Assembly: GCA_009917805.1 (NCBI GenBank) | Contig: RGES01000027.1 | Span: 1-12,929 of the forward strand | DNA: 12,929 nt | Source: Verrucomicrobiota bacterium | GTDB taxonomy: Bacteria > Verrucomicrobiota > Verrucomicrobiia > Opitutales > UBA953 | Direction: 5' to 3' | Part shown: positions 1-7,400 of the stretch, in pieces | Layout of the letters: every line of letters begins with the position of its first letter | Position numbering within the stretch: position 1 is the first letter of the stretch | Notes under the pieces: generated by a model | What the model was told of the DNA's origin: nothing | The model's database searches: none | Seen by the model: the letters and a program-made list of their open reading frames with translations, nothing else | Program-made: the position numbers and the translations under genes

Positions 1-30
1 GCCCGCCGATCGGCGGGCCTTTTTGTTTTC
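1..30 (+). terminator. Rho-independent terminator at the left edge
   Basis: A perfect 18-base palindrome (1-18) can fold as a 7-bp all-G/C stem closed by a GATC loop. On the + strand it is followed at once by five T, a G and four T (20-29), the classic intrinsic terminator layout. It would therefore end a + strand transcript from a gene left of base 1, which is not visible. On the minus strand the hairpin lies 26 bases beyond the dsbD stop and is preceded by an A-rich run, so it could be bidirectional if T residues lie beyond the edge. Confidence 0.85.
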
Positions 31-43
31 CGATTCCCCGGAC

Positions 44-2080
44 TTAGGGGAGCGTCGCGTAGAGGTAGGTCAGCGTGCCGACGAAGATCAGGCCGGCGAC
101 CGCCTTGGCCACGACGCGCTCCACATCCGTGCGATGCAGGGCGCCCCAGCGGCCGAGGATCCAGCAGGCCGTGGCGATGAGCGCGAGGCCGAGCGAAGCA
201 TCGCGCACCCAGGCGGCGTCTTCCACGAGGGCGTTGAGCACCCAGAGCAGGTAGAGCGCGTACGCGAAGAGCGGGAAGGACATGCCTTGCTTGAGCGACT
301 CCATCCACTCGCCCGGACGCGGTAGCAACGCGGCGAGGCGGGGGAACATCGACAGCAGCAGGTAGGGCAGGGCCATGCCGAGGCCGATCACGACGAAGAA
401 GAGCAGGGTCTCTCCTGTGGAGCGTTCCTTGTCCAAGGCGAAGCCCAGCGCGGCGCCGAGGCCTGGGGCCGTGCAAGGGGTGGCGACGACCGTGGCGAGC
501 ACGCCGGAAAGGAAGGTGGCGACCTTGCCGTCGCCCTCGCCGGCCGCGACACCGCCGAGGCCGACGCCGATCTCGAAGACACCGACGAGGCTCAGGCCGA
601 GGACGATCATCAGCACGCAGGTGCCGAGCACGAAGCCGGGAGACTGCATCTGGAAGCCCCATCCGACGGAGGATCCGCCGGACTTCAGTCCGACTATCAG
701 GAGCGCCAGGGCGAGGAAGCTGACGATCACGCCGGCGGAGTAGAGCAGCCCGTTGAGGACGACGGTGCTCCGGGACGCGCCGGCTTCCTTGGCGAAACCG
801 AGGACCTTGAGGCCGATCATCGGGAAGACGCACGGCATCAGGTTGAGGAGCACGCCGCCGCCGAAGGCCAGCAGCAACCAGATCGCGAAGGGGTGCGTCG
901 TCGTCTCGGCCTGATAGGCCTTGCCGGATGACACGGCCTTGAGCGCGGCGAGGACTTCGGTCCCCGTGAGCGCTTCGGAAAGGATCGCGGGGGGCTGGCC
1001 GGTCTTGAGGAAAACGTTCAGGGGGATGCCGGTGCGGCCATATTTGCCGAGCTCGTGGGCGATGACCTCGTCCTTCTTCGTCCAGTCGGCTTTCATCATC
1101 ACCACGCCGGCCTGACCAAGCGCCTTCGCGACATCATCCTGCTTGTACACACGCTTGTTGACCTGGCAGGTGGCGCACCAGCGGGCCGTGAAGTCGACGT
1201 ACACGGTCTTGCCGTCGGCGAGGGCCTTGGCCTGCGCTTCGGGGGACCAAGGCTGCCAGTCGGACGAAGCCGGATGGGCGGAAGGGGGCGAGGCCTCGGC
1301 CGATCCTTTGCTGGTCGCACCGGCGGCGGCGGTCGCCACGAGGCGGACGAAGCCGCCGTTTCCGTCGGAGCCCACGAAGCTGACCGGGCCGGCGTCGAGC
1401 TTCTCCGTGGCTTCCTTCAGGTTGAAGAAGAGCGTCGTGGCGTCATGCCTCTGCTTCGCGGTCGCGTCCGGAGTGATGAAATTGCGTTCCGGGAACCAGA
1501 CCTTGGAGAGCTCGGTCTTGGCGGCGGGCGTCACCTGCAGCTCGTCGCCAACGACGCGAAACACGGCGCTCAGGGACGGTTTCAGGTCCGGGTAAAGCTT
1601 GGGGTCATATTTATAAGCGGCATTGCCCGGGCCGACCTTGAGCGAAAGTTCGACCAGGGTGTCGTGCGGCCAGCAGCCTTTGTCGTCGCATTCCAGCCAC
1701 TCGGCCTTGCCCTTGAGGACGATCGCGCCCGTCTTGCCGGCGGGGACGGCGACTTCCATCAGGATGAGCGTCTCGTTCTCGTAGACGAAGTTCATCACGC
1801 CCGACTGGTCGAGCAGCTTGGGGCCGGGCCAGATGAAGGCGCCGATTTCCGTGCCGGATTTCTCGGTCCATTCCACCGTCGGCGAGGCGCCCGCGTCGCC
1901 GGGGTTCTTCCAGTAGATGTGGAAGTGGGGGTCGCAACGGTAGCGGAGGGCGACGAGGGCTTTCTCGCCGGCGCGGACGTCGGGCGTCAGGTTGACCAGA
2001 TCGACCTTGGTACGGACGGCGGCGCTCAGTTCGCCGAGGAGGGCGAACAGCGAGAGCAGACCGAGGGCGAGGAATCTCAT
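44..2080 (-). CDS. dsbD: DsbD-family protein-disulfide reductase with internal thioredoxin domain
   Basis: Membrane protein that carries reducing electrons from the cytoplasm to periplasmic thiol proteins. Of its 678 residues, 1-20 are a signal peptide. Residues 21-150 resemble the DsbD N-terminal (alpha) domain with a Cys131/Cys136 pair. Residues 275-385 are a thioredoxin domain with WCATC (Cys302, Cys305) and a cis-proline at about 353. Residues 397-678 hold about eight hydrophobic segments of the DsbD transmembrane domain, with the expected membrane cysteines at 417 (MPCVFP) and 536 (TPCTAPG). All three redox pairs are present, so it should be functional. The order alpha-thioredoxin-membrane differs from E. 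coli DsbD, where the thioredoxin domain is last; the domain would still be periplasmic here. The ATG at 2078-2080 directly precedes the signal peptide; no Shine-Dalgarno sequence is visible. It is last in the prfB cluster, 49 bp after the preceding gene, and may have its own promoter. Confidence 0.93.
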   Translation of the reverse strand: MRFLALGLLSLFALLGELSAAVRTKVDLVNLTPDVRAGEKALVALRYRCDPHFHIYWKNPGDAGASPTVEWTEKSGTEIGAFIWPGPKLLDQSGVMNFVYENETLILMEVAVPAGKTGAIVLKGKAEWLECDDKGCWPHDTLVELSLKVGPGNAAYKYDPKLYPDLKPSLSAVFRVVGDELQVTPAAKTELSKVWFPERNFITPDATAKQRHDATTLFFNLKEATEKLDAGPVSFVGSDGNGGFVRLVATAAAGATSKGSAEASPPSAHPASSDWQPWSPEAQAKALADGKTVYVDFTARWCATCQVNKRVYKQDDVAKALGQAGVVMMKADWTKKDEVIAHELGKYGRTGIPLNVFLKTGQPPAILSEALTGTEVLAALKAVSSGKAYQAETTTHPFAIWLLLAFGGGVLLNLMPCVFPMIGLKVLGFAKEAGASRSTVVLNGLLYSAGVIVSFLALALLIVGLKSGGSSVGWGFQMQSPGFVLGTCVLMIVLGLSLVGVFEIGVGLGGVAAGEGDGKVATFLSGVLATVVATPCTAPGLGAALGFALDKERSTGETLLFFVVIGLGMALPYLLLSMFPRLAALLPRPGEWMESLKQGMSFPLFAYALYLLWVLNALVEDAAWVRDASLGLALIATACWILGRWGALHRTDVERVVAKAVAGLIFVGTLTYLYATLP

Positions 2081-2129
2081 GCGCCTAACTTGGGCCGAAA
2101 CCCGGCAGGAAGCAAGGCGTCGGAGGGCC

Positions 2130-3518
2130 TCAGGGGACCAGATGGCAGGGCAGCAGGGCCGCGTCGCTCATCCCATGGATGATCTTCTTATCCGCGGGGC
2201 AGAACGTCGACAGGATGCCGGACAGTTCGACCGTGTCCTGGTCGACGAAGAAGTAGGGGCAGAGGCGGACGCGTCCGTCGGCGGGCACGACCGAGCCGTC
2301 GTCGGCGTAGACCGGGTGGGTCAGGCGCGAGGGCTTATGGTAAGCCTGCATGACGTGGAAGGTCTCGTTCTCGGGGCTCAGCGCGTTCTCGATCGCTTCG
2401 AGCCACTCATCCCGCGAGACGTCGCTGCCGAGCGTCACGGAACGGGCGCCCCACGCCGTCTCATGGAAGCCGCTGGCCTTGATGATCAGGTTGCGTTCGC
2501 GCTGGGAGGCTTCGGCGAGCTCGGTCCATTCGCGGATCGGCCGGCCGGCGAAGCCGGGGGCGTGCAGGACGGCCGTGGGCGGCAGCTCGGTCTTCTCCAT
2601 GATCCAGGTCTGCGGGACGATGCGGAAGAGCGCCTCGTGATGATCCTCGGGGAGGTTTTCCTTCCAGAACTCCGCGAGCTGCGGATGATGGAGCAAGGCC
2701 AGCCCGAGCTTCTCTTCCTGGAACGCCTTCATCGGGGGCGTCAGCGTCAGCGTGCCGGCTTCGACCGCGTTGAAGATGCCGTCCGCGCCCTTGACGTTCG
2801 CGAGGTCGAACAGCTCGAAGAAGCGGTAGAGGATGTCGACGCGCCGCGGGGCGCCGTCGACGGGGATGTAGGAACCGTCGCCCATCTGCATGATCTGGGC
2901 GGGCTCGACGATGTGGACGTCATGCCCGAGCGTGCGCAGTTTTTCCCCGAGCCATTCGAATTCCGGGCGGTAGGTCGCGGCTTCTTCGCTGACCACGATG
3001 GCGACGAGCGGGAACTTCTCCTTCGGCGTCAGGCGGGCCAGCGAGGCCATGAAGCGGTCGGGCATCGCGGCGCCGCCGATCACGCGAGGGAAGTCCTCGG
3101 CGTAGACCTCGTTGAGATAGGCCGTCAGGCCGACTCCGCCCGGGACGCTGTCCAGCTCCGTCATGGTGAAGCCTTGTTCCGTGATGAGCAGGTCCGGGCG
3201 GAGGACGACCGGGCACTGGCCTTTGACGGCGCGATGGCGGCCGTGTTCGATGAGGCCGGCGGGCTTGTAGCGGTCCAGGTACTCCGCGACCCAGGGCGCG
3301 TAGACCTCGCGGTTGCGCAGGATCTTCTTGTTCGTGAAGGAACGGACGTAGAGGCGCTCGAGCGCGCGATGGTAGCTCAGGCAGGCGGAGCCGATGCGCT
3401 TCAGGTCGCGCAGCTGGGCTTCCGAGATGGGCCAAGGCTCCGGGGAGAGCTTCCAGATCTTCTCCGCGAAGAGCGGCGTATCGAGGAGCTTCTGGCGGAG
3501 GGTGTCCCGGGTGGGCAT
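2130..3518 (-). CDS. ATP-grasp-like protein (circularly permuted / glutathionylspermidine synthase-like)
   Basis: A soluble 462-residue protein without signal peptide or membrane segment. Residues 107-133 read RPDLL, an E-x-G turn, then TELDSVPGGVGLTAY, the pattern of the circularly permuted ATP-grasp families (DUF404/DUF407 and glutathionylspermidine synthase C-terminal domain). Later blocks also fit: a YRFFELFD stretch near 231-238, a glycine/asparagine region near 247-256, a lysine-containing EEKLGLALL at 268-276, and a strand LIIKASGF (344-351) followed by a WGARSV loop that would hold the phosphate-binding lysine. Such enzymes usually join an acid to an amine via an acyl phosphate; the substrate here is unknown. 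The ATG at 3516-3518 lies 15 bp after the prfB stop, so the two genes are very likely co-transcribed. I assigned the family from motif patterns, not from a close homologue. The coding region is intact. Confidence 0.85.
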   Translation of the reverse strand: MPTRDTLRQKLLDTPLFAEKIWKLSPEPWPISEAQLRDLKRIGSACLSYHRALERLYVRSFTNKKILRNREVYAPWVAEYLDRYKPAGLIEHGRHRAVKGQCPVVLRPDLLITEQGFTMTELDSVPGGVGLTAYLNEVYAEDFPRVIGGAAMPDRFMASLARLTPKEKFPLVAIVVSEEAATYRPEFEWLGEKLRTLGHDVHIVEPAQIMQMGDGSYIPVDGAPRRVDILYRFFELFDLANVKGADGIFNAVEAGTLTLTPPMKAFQEEKLGLALLHHPQLAEFWKENLPEDHHEALFRIVPQTWIMEKTELPPTAVLHAPGFAGRPIREWTELAEASQRERNLIIKASGFHETAWGARSVTLGSDVSRDEWLEAIENALSPENETFHVMQAYHKPSRLTHPVYADDGSVVPADGRVRLCPYFFVDQDTVELSGILSTFCPADKKIIHGMSDAALLPCHLVP

Positions 3519-3533
3519 GGGGGCGGCGAGGAC

Positions 3534-4679
3534 TTAGTCCTCGATCTTGATGTCCTTGTTGCGCGTGCGGGGGCCGCCGGCGCGGAGCCATCCGTTGATG
3601 AAGGCGTCGATGTCGCCGTCCATGACCGCCTGGATGTTGCCCGTCTCGACCCCGGTGCGGAGGTCCTTCACCATCTGGTAGGGCTGGAAGACGTAGGAGC
3701 GGATCTGGTTACCCCAGCCGATGTCGCCCTTCTCGCCGTAATATTTCTCCATCTCGGCGCGCTTGTCGTCGATGGTCTTCTCGTAGATGCGGGCGCGCAG
3801 GATCTTCATCGCGAGGGCGCGGTTCTTGACCTGGGAGCGCTCGCGCTGGCAGGCCACGACGATGCCCGTCGGGATGTGCGTGAGGCGGACCGCGGACTCG
3901 GTCTTGTTGACGTGCTGGCCGCCCTTGCCGCTGGAGCGGTAGACGTCGACGCGCAGGTCGGCTTCGTTGACCTCGACGTCGATGTCGTCGTCGATCTCGG
4001 CGACCACGTCGACGGACGCGAAGGAGGTATGGCGGCGGGCGTTGGCGTCGAACGGCGAGATGCGGACGAGGCGGTGGACGCCGCGCTCGGCCTTGACGTA
4101 GCCGTAGGCGTTCGGGCCTTCGAGGCGGAAGGTGGCCTGGCTGATGCCGGCGCCTTCGCCTTCGGCGATGTCTTCGACCTCGATCTTGAAACCGCGGCGT
4201 TCGGCCCAGCGGGTGTACATGCGGTAGAGCAGGTCGGCCCAGTCGTTCGATTCCGTGCCGCCCGCGCCGGCCTTGACGGTCACGATGGCGTTGGAACGGT
4301 CGTGCGGACCGGAGAGGAAGGAGGCGATCTCGAGGTCGGACACGGCGCCGAGGAGGTCGCCGGCGAGCTTGCGGAGTTCCTCGACTTCGGCGTCGGCGCT
4401 GCCGTCGGGGGATTCGGTGATCAGTTCCGCGAGGGTCTTGGCGTCGTCGATCTGGCGACGGAACGCGACCTGGGGGCCGACGATGTTCTTGTAGCCGTTG
4501 CACTCCGAGATGACCTTCTGGGCGGCTTTCTGGCTGTCCCAGAAATTCTGGGCGCCCATCTGCTCCTCGAGCTTGGCGATCGCGGCCTGTTTGCCCGGTA
4601 CGTCCAGGAACTTCCAGAGGTAGCCGGCACGGCGTTCGACTTCGTCGAGATTGGCGCGGATTTCAGGCGGAATATACAT
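3534..4679 (-). CDS. prfB: Peptide chain release factor 2 (RF2)
   Basis: Recognises UAA and UGA stop codons in the ribosomal A site and triggers peptide release. The 381-residue protein has the N-terminal helical domain (about 1-115), the RF2-specific stop-codon recognition tripeptide SPF (208-210, within VRISPFDANARRHTSF) and the catalytic GGQ (253-255) in SGKGGQHVNKTESAVR. The SPF motif identifies RF2 rather than RF1. Length is slightly above E. coli RF2 (365) owing to a basic C-terminal tail after AGG. Unlike E. coli prfB there is no in-frame UGA: the place of the programmed frameshift (codons 25-26) is read straight through as CTG GAC. The ATG at 4677-4679 gives the usual N-terminus; the leader before it is pyrimidine-rich with no Shine-Dalgarno sequence. 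It is the first gene of the minus-strand cluster and has a good promoter candidate upstream. Confidence 0.97.
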   Translation of the reverse strand: MYIPPEIRANLDEVERRAGYLWKFLDVPGKQAAIAKLEEQMGAQNFWDSQKAAQKVISECNGYKNIVGPQVAFRRQIDDAKTLAELITESPDGSADAEVEELRKLAGDLLGAVSDLEIASFLSGPHDRSNAIVTVKAGAGGTESNDWADLLYRMYTRWAERRGFKIEVEDIAEGEGAGISQATFRLEGPNAYGYVKAERGVHRLVRISPFDANARRHTSFASVDVVAEIDDDIDVEVNEADLRVDVYRSSGKGGQHVNKTESAVRLTHIPTGIVVACQRERSQVKNRALAMKILRARIYEKTIDDKRAEMEKYYGEKGDIGWGNQIRSYVFQPYQMVKDLRTGVETGNIQAVMDGDIDAFINGWLRAGGPRTRNKDIKIED

Positions 4680-4705
4680 CGGAAAGAGGGAGGAGGGGCG
4701 GGAGC

Positions 4706-4723
4706 GCCCGCCGGACGGCGGGC
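4706..4723 (-). promoter_or_regulatory. Hairpin in the prfB 5' leader
   Basis: An inverted repeat with a 7-bp stem (GCCCGCC/GGCGGGC) and a 4-base loop. If the promoter at 4733-4761 is used, transcription should start near 4726, which puts this hairpin within the first nucleotides of the prfB mRNA. It is followed by a pyrimidine-rich leader (4680-4705) up to the ATG. There is no T-tract on either side, so it is not a typical terminator. It could protect the 5' end, affect ribosome access, or have no function. The stem is identical to that of the terminator at 1-18. Confidence 0.5.
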
Positions 4724-4732
4724 AAGGGGTTG

Positions 4733-4761
4733 GGAATACCTAGGCGACCCTTTGGTTTCAA
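4733..4761 (-). promoter_or_regulatory. Candidate sigma70-type promoter for prfB
   Basis: On the minus strand TTGAAA (4756-4761) matches five of six consensus -35 bases. A spacer of exactly 17 bp separates it from TATTCC (4733-4738), which matches only the first three -10 bases. It lies about 54 bp upstream of the prfB ATG in the divergent intergenic region and would give a leader of about 47 nucleotides. The weak -10 box lowers confidence. Confidence 0.45.
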
Positions 4762-4847
4762 TGTCAGAGTGGGCACCGGCTTCATTTGCCCCGGCCCGTG
4801 ACTGGTCGCACTTGCGCCCCGTCATACCCAGGGCATACATCCTGCCC

Positions 4848-7400
4848 ATGTCCTACCTCGAAGGCCTGAGTTTCGCCCAGATTGCCGGCCCGCTTCCTGA
4901 GCGCCGGGTCCTGGCCAACGGGCTCGAGGTCATCTATTCCCACCGCCCCGGGATCGGGCTCTGCACGGTCCAGGCGTGGGTCCGTACAGGCAGCATCCAC
5001 GAAGGCCGCTGGGAAGGTTCCGGCATCTCCCATTACCTCGAACACATGGTGTTCAAGGGCACCGGCCGCTTCACCAACCGGGAGCTGACCGATGCGATCC
5101 ACAAGAGCGGCGGATCCTCCAACGCCTATACGACCTTCGATCGCACGGTCTACTACGTCGACGCTCCGCAGGAAGGCTTCGAGACCGCGATGGAAGCCAT
5201 CGCCGACATGGTCTTCGATCCGCTGATCACCGACGCCGACGCCAAGATGGAGCGCGAGGTCATCCTGCGCGAGATCGCGATGTGCGACGACGAGCACGAC
5301 CAGGTGCTGGCCAAGTCCGTGCTCGAGGAGGCGGTCCGTTCGCATCCCTTGCGCCAGCCGGTCATCGGCCACCGCGATCTTTTCGTGCGCATCACCCCTG
5401 ACGACCTCCGCGCCTATCACGCCAGCCGCTATGTGCCGTCCAACGTCGTCCTCGCCCTCGGCGGCAGCATGCCGCCGGAGGAGGTCTTCGCTTCGGCGGA
5501 GCGCTGGTTCGGTCGTTTCGCCCGTCGTCCGCTGATCGATATCGCCGCGCACCAGGAGCCGCCGCAGGGCGGCGTCCGTCGCGCCGACCTGATCCGCGAG
5601 GTCAATACGTCCAAGGGCGTCGCTTCCTGGCGGATTCCCGGCTACTTCGATGAAGGCCGCCTCGCCACGGACCTCTTCCTCGGCGTGCTCGGCGCCGGCA
5701 ACAGTTCCTTGCTCTGGAGCGAGCTCCGCGAGAAGCGCAAGCTCGTTCACGGCATCGACGCCTCGGGCTTCGGCATCCGCGACCTCGGTCTCGCGTGGTG
5801 CAGCTGGACCGGCGAAGCCGGCACCTCCGCGCCCGTCGTCGAGCAGGCGATCGCCGAAGTCGTCGACGGACTCCTGCAGAAGGGCGTCACGCCGGCCCAG
5901 TTCGAGAAAGTCCGCCGCCAATCCGTCGTGGGCATGGTCAACGGCCAGAAGAACATCCACGGTCTCACCAGCCGCGTCGCCCATGCGGCGACCATCGGCC
6001 ATGACATCGCGTGGCCGCAGCGCGGCGTGGAGCATCTCGCCCGGCTCGGCGCCGAAGACTTGACCCGCGAAGCCCGCAAGTGGCTTCGTCCGGACAACGT
6101 CACGTTCGGCACCATGCGAGGCGGCAAGGCCGAGGCCGTCGCGGCCGGGGCCACGGCGTCCGCGACGCCCGATCGCTTCGAGACCTTCACCTTGGAGAAC
6201 GGCGTCCGCGTCGTCCTGCAGCACGATGCGACCATCCCCAAGGCCGGGGTGGGTGTCTTCCTGGCCGGGGGCGTCGCCTACGAGGAGGCCGCCAAGCGCG
6301 GCACGACGGGCCTGCTCGGCACGATGTTCTCCCGCGACAACGTGCATCGCACCAAGGAGGAGGTGGCGCAGCTCGTCGACAGCCTCGGCGCGACCTTCGC
6401 CGATCACGGCTCGCAGGTTTCCTGCGGCCTGTGGGGTGAGGCGCTCAGCTCCGATTTCGCCCAGATCTCCGAGCTCATCGCCGACGGCATCCTTGGTCCG
6501 AAGATCCTGCCCGAGACCTTCGCCCTGGAGCGTGCGGCCATCATCACGGCCTGCCGGGAAGCCGAGGACGACATCGTCGAGAAGGCCCGGCTTCGTCTGC
6601 AACGTCAGTATTTCGGCGGGCACCCGCTCGCCGTCGACGCCTGCGGGACGCCCGAGACCTTGGCGCAGATCCAGCCTGCCGACCTCGCCGCGTTGCACCG
6701 GTCGCTGGTCGTCGCCGATAACATCGTCGTCGGCGTCAGCGGCGCCTTCGATCGGCCGGCGGTCATGGAATTCGTGAACCGGCGGTTCGGTTCTTTGCCG
6801 AAGCTCTCGTTGAGCCGTCGCTCCCTGCCTAAGCATGTCCCGGCTGCGGCCGGCAAGGTTTTGGAGCGAGCCCAAGGCGAGCAGGCCGTCGTCGCCATCG
6901 CCTTCCCTCATTGCGGTTTCGCGCCCGACGAAGTCGTCGCCGCCAACGTGACCGAGGAACTGCTCAGCGGCATGGCCAGCGGGCTGTTCCGCCGCGTGCG
7001 CGAAGAGAAGGGCATGGCCTACTTCGTCGGCGCCACCCGGGTCGAGGTCGTCGACCAAGGCATGTTCTACCTTTATGCCGGCACCGCGCCGGCTTCGGCC
7101 CAGGAAGTCGTGAAGGAGATGCGCCTGGAGCTCGACCGCCTCCGCAAGGGCAAGTTCGCGCCGAACGAGATCGAGGACGCCAAGCGCCGCATGCGCGTGT
7201 CGCGTCGCCAAGGCCGTCAGTCCGCCGGCGCCCGCATGCAGGGCGCGCTCGTCCGCGAGGTCGCCGGTCTCGGCGCCAATTTCGACGCCGAGTGGGAGCG
7301 TCGCATGAGCCTCACCGATGAGGCCGCCGTGCAGGCGTTCGCGCAGCGTTTCCTCGATACGAAGTTCGAGCAGGAACTGATCTTCCTGCCCAAGGAGTGA
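4848..7400 (+). CDS. M16 family (pitrilysin-type) zinc metallopeptidase, two-lobed
   Basis: An 850-residue protein made of two M16 halves. The first half (about 20-430) has the inverted zinc motif HYLEH (His62, Glu65, His66) and a downstream Glu142 in REVILREIA, at the spacing expected for the third zinc ligand. The second half (from about 440) repeats the fold, but the matching place reads GLLGT (488-492), so it is the inactive lobe that completes the substrate chamber; FRRVREEKGMAYF late in this half fits the conserved M16 Arg/Tyr region. No signal peptide or membrane segment is seen, which suggests a cytoplasmic enzyme. The reading frame stays open far upstream, but that part is antisense to prfB. 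I chose the ATG at 4848 because it leaves about 23 residues before the conserved LANGLEVIY strand; an in-frame ATG at 4761 would add 29 atypical residues and overlap the prfB promoter. Only weak promoter-like matches precede it (TTGCGC at 4812 with CATACA at 4834). Confidence 0.95.
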   Translation: MSYLEGLSFAQIAGPLPERRVLANGLEVIYSHRPGIGLCTVQAWVRTGSIHEGRWEGSGISHYLEHMVFKGTGRFTNRELTDAIHKSGGSSNAYTTFDRTVYYVDAPQEGFETAMEAIADMVFDPLITDADAKMEREVILREIAMCDDEHDQVLAKSVLEEAVRSHPLRQPVIGHRDLFVRITPDDLRAYHASRYVPSNVVLALGGSMPPEEVFASAERWFGRFARRPLIDIAAHQEPPQGGVRRADLIREVNTSKGVASWRIPGYFDEGRLATDLFLGVLGAGNSSLLWSELREKRKLVHGIDASGFGIRDLGLAWCSWTGEAGTSAPVVEQAIAEVVDGLLQKGVTPAQFEKVRRQSVVGMVNGQKNIHGLTSRVAHAATIGHDIAWPQRGVEHLARLGAEDLTREARKWLRPDNVTFGTMRGGKAEAVAAGATASATPDRFETFTLENGVRVVLQHDATIPKAGVGVFLAGGVAYEEAAKRGTTGLLGTMFSRDNVHRTKEEVAQLVDSLGATFADHGSQVSCGLWGEALSSDFAQISELIADGILGPKILPETFALERAAIITACREAEDDIVEKARLRLQRQYFGGHPLAVDACGTPETLAQIQPADLAALHRSLVVADNIVVGVSGAFDRPAVMEFVNRRFGSLPKLSLSRRSLPKHVPAAAGKVLERAQGEQAVVAIAFPHCGFAPDEVVAANVTEELLSGMASGLFRRVREEKGMAYFVGATRVEVVDQGMFYLYAGTAPASAQEVVKEMRLELDRLRKGKFAPNEIEDAKRRMRVSRRQGRQSAGARMQGALVREVAGLGANFDAEWERRMSLTDEAAVQAFAQRFLDTKFEQELIFLPKE

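Noticed and set aside
2081..2129. Promoter or terminator between the ATP-grasp gene and dsbD
   Set aside because: A TTGCTT has no matching -10 box at the right distance, and the only stem (GCCG/CGGC) is short with no T-tract.
4798..4839. Promoter for the M16 gene
   Set aside because: GTGACT with CATACC and TTGCGC with CATACA both match only partly (about 3-4 of 6 per box), so neither is reported as a feature.
1992..4847. Upstream extension of the M16 reading frame
   Set aside because: This part is antisense to the start of dsbD, the ATP-grasp gene and prfB, all with strong family evidence or intact coding. The M16 domain needs only the part from 4848.
4782..7211. 809-codon open frame on the minus strand opposite the M16 gene
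   Set aside because: Antisense shadow. The + strand frame has clear M16 motifs in both lobes, while this product is a low-complexity mix of Gly, Ala, Asp, Arg and Val with no recognisable domain; high GC keeps antisense frames open.
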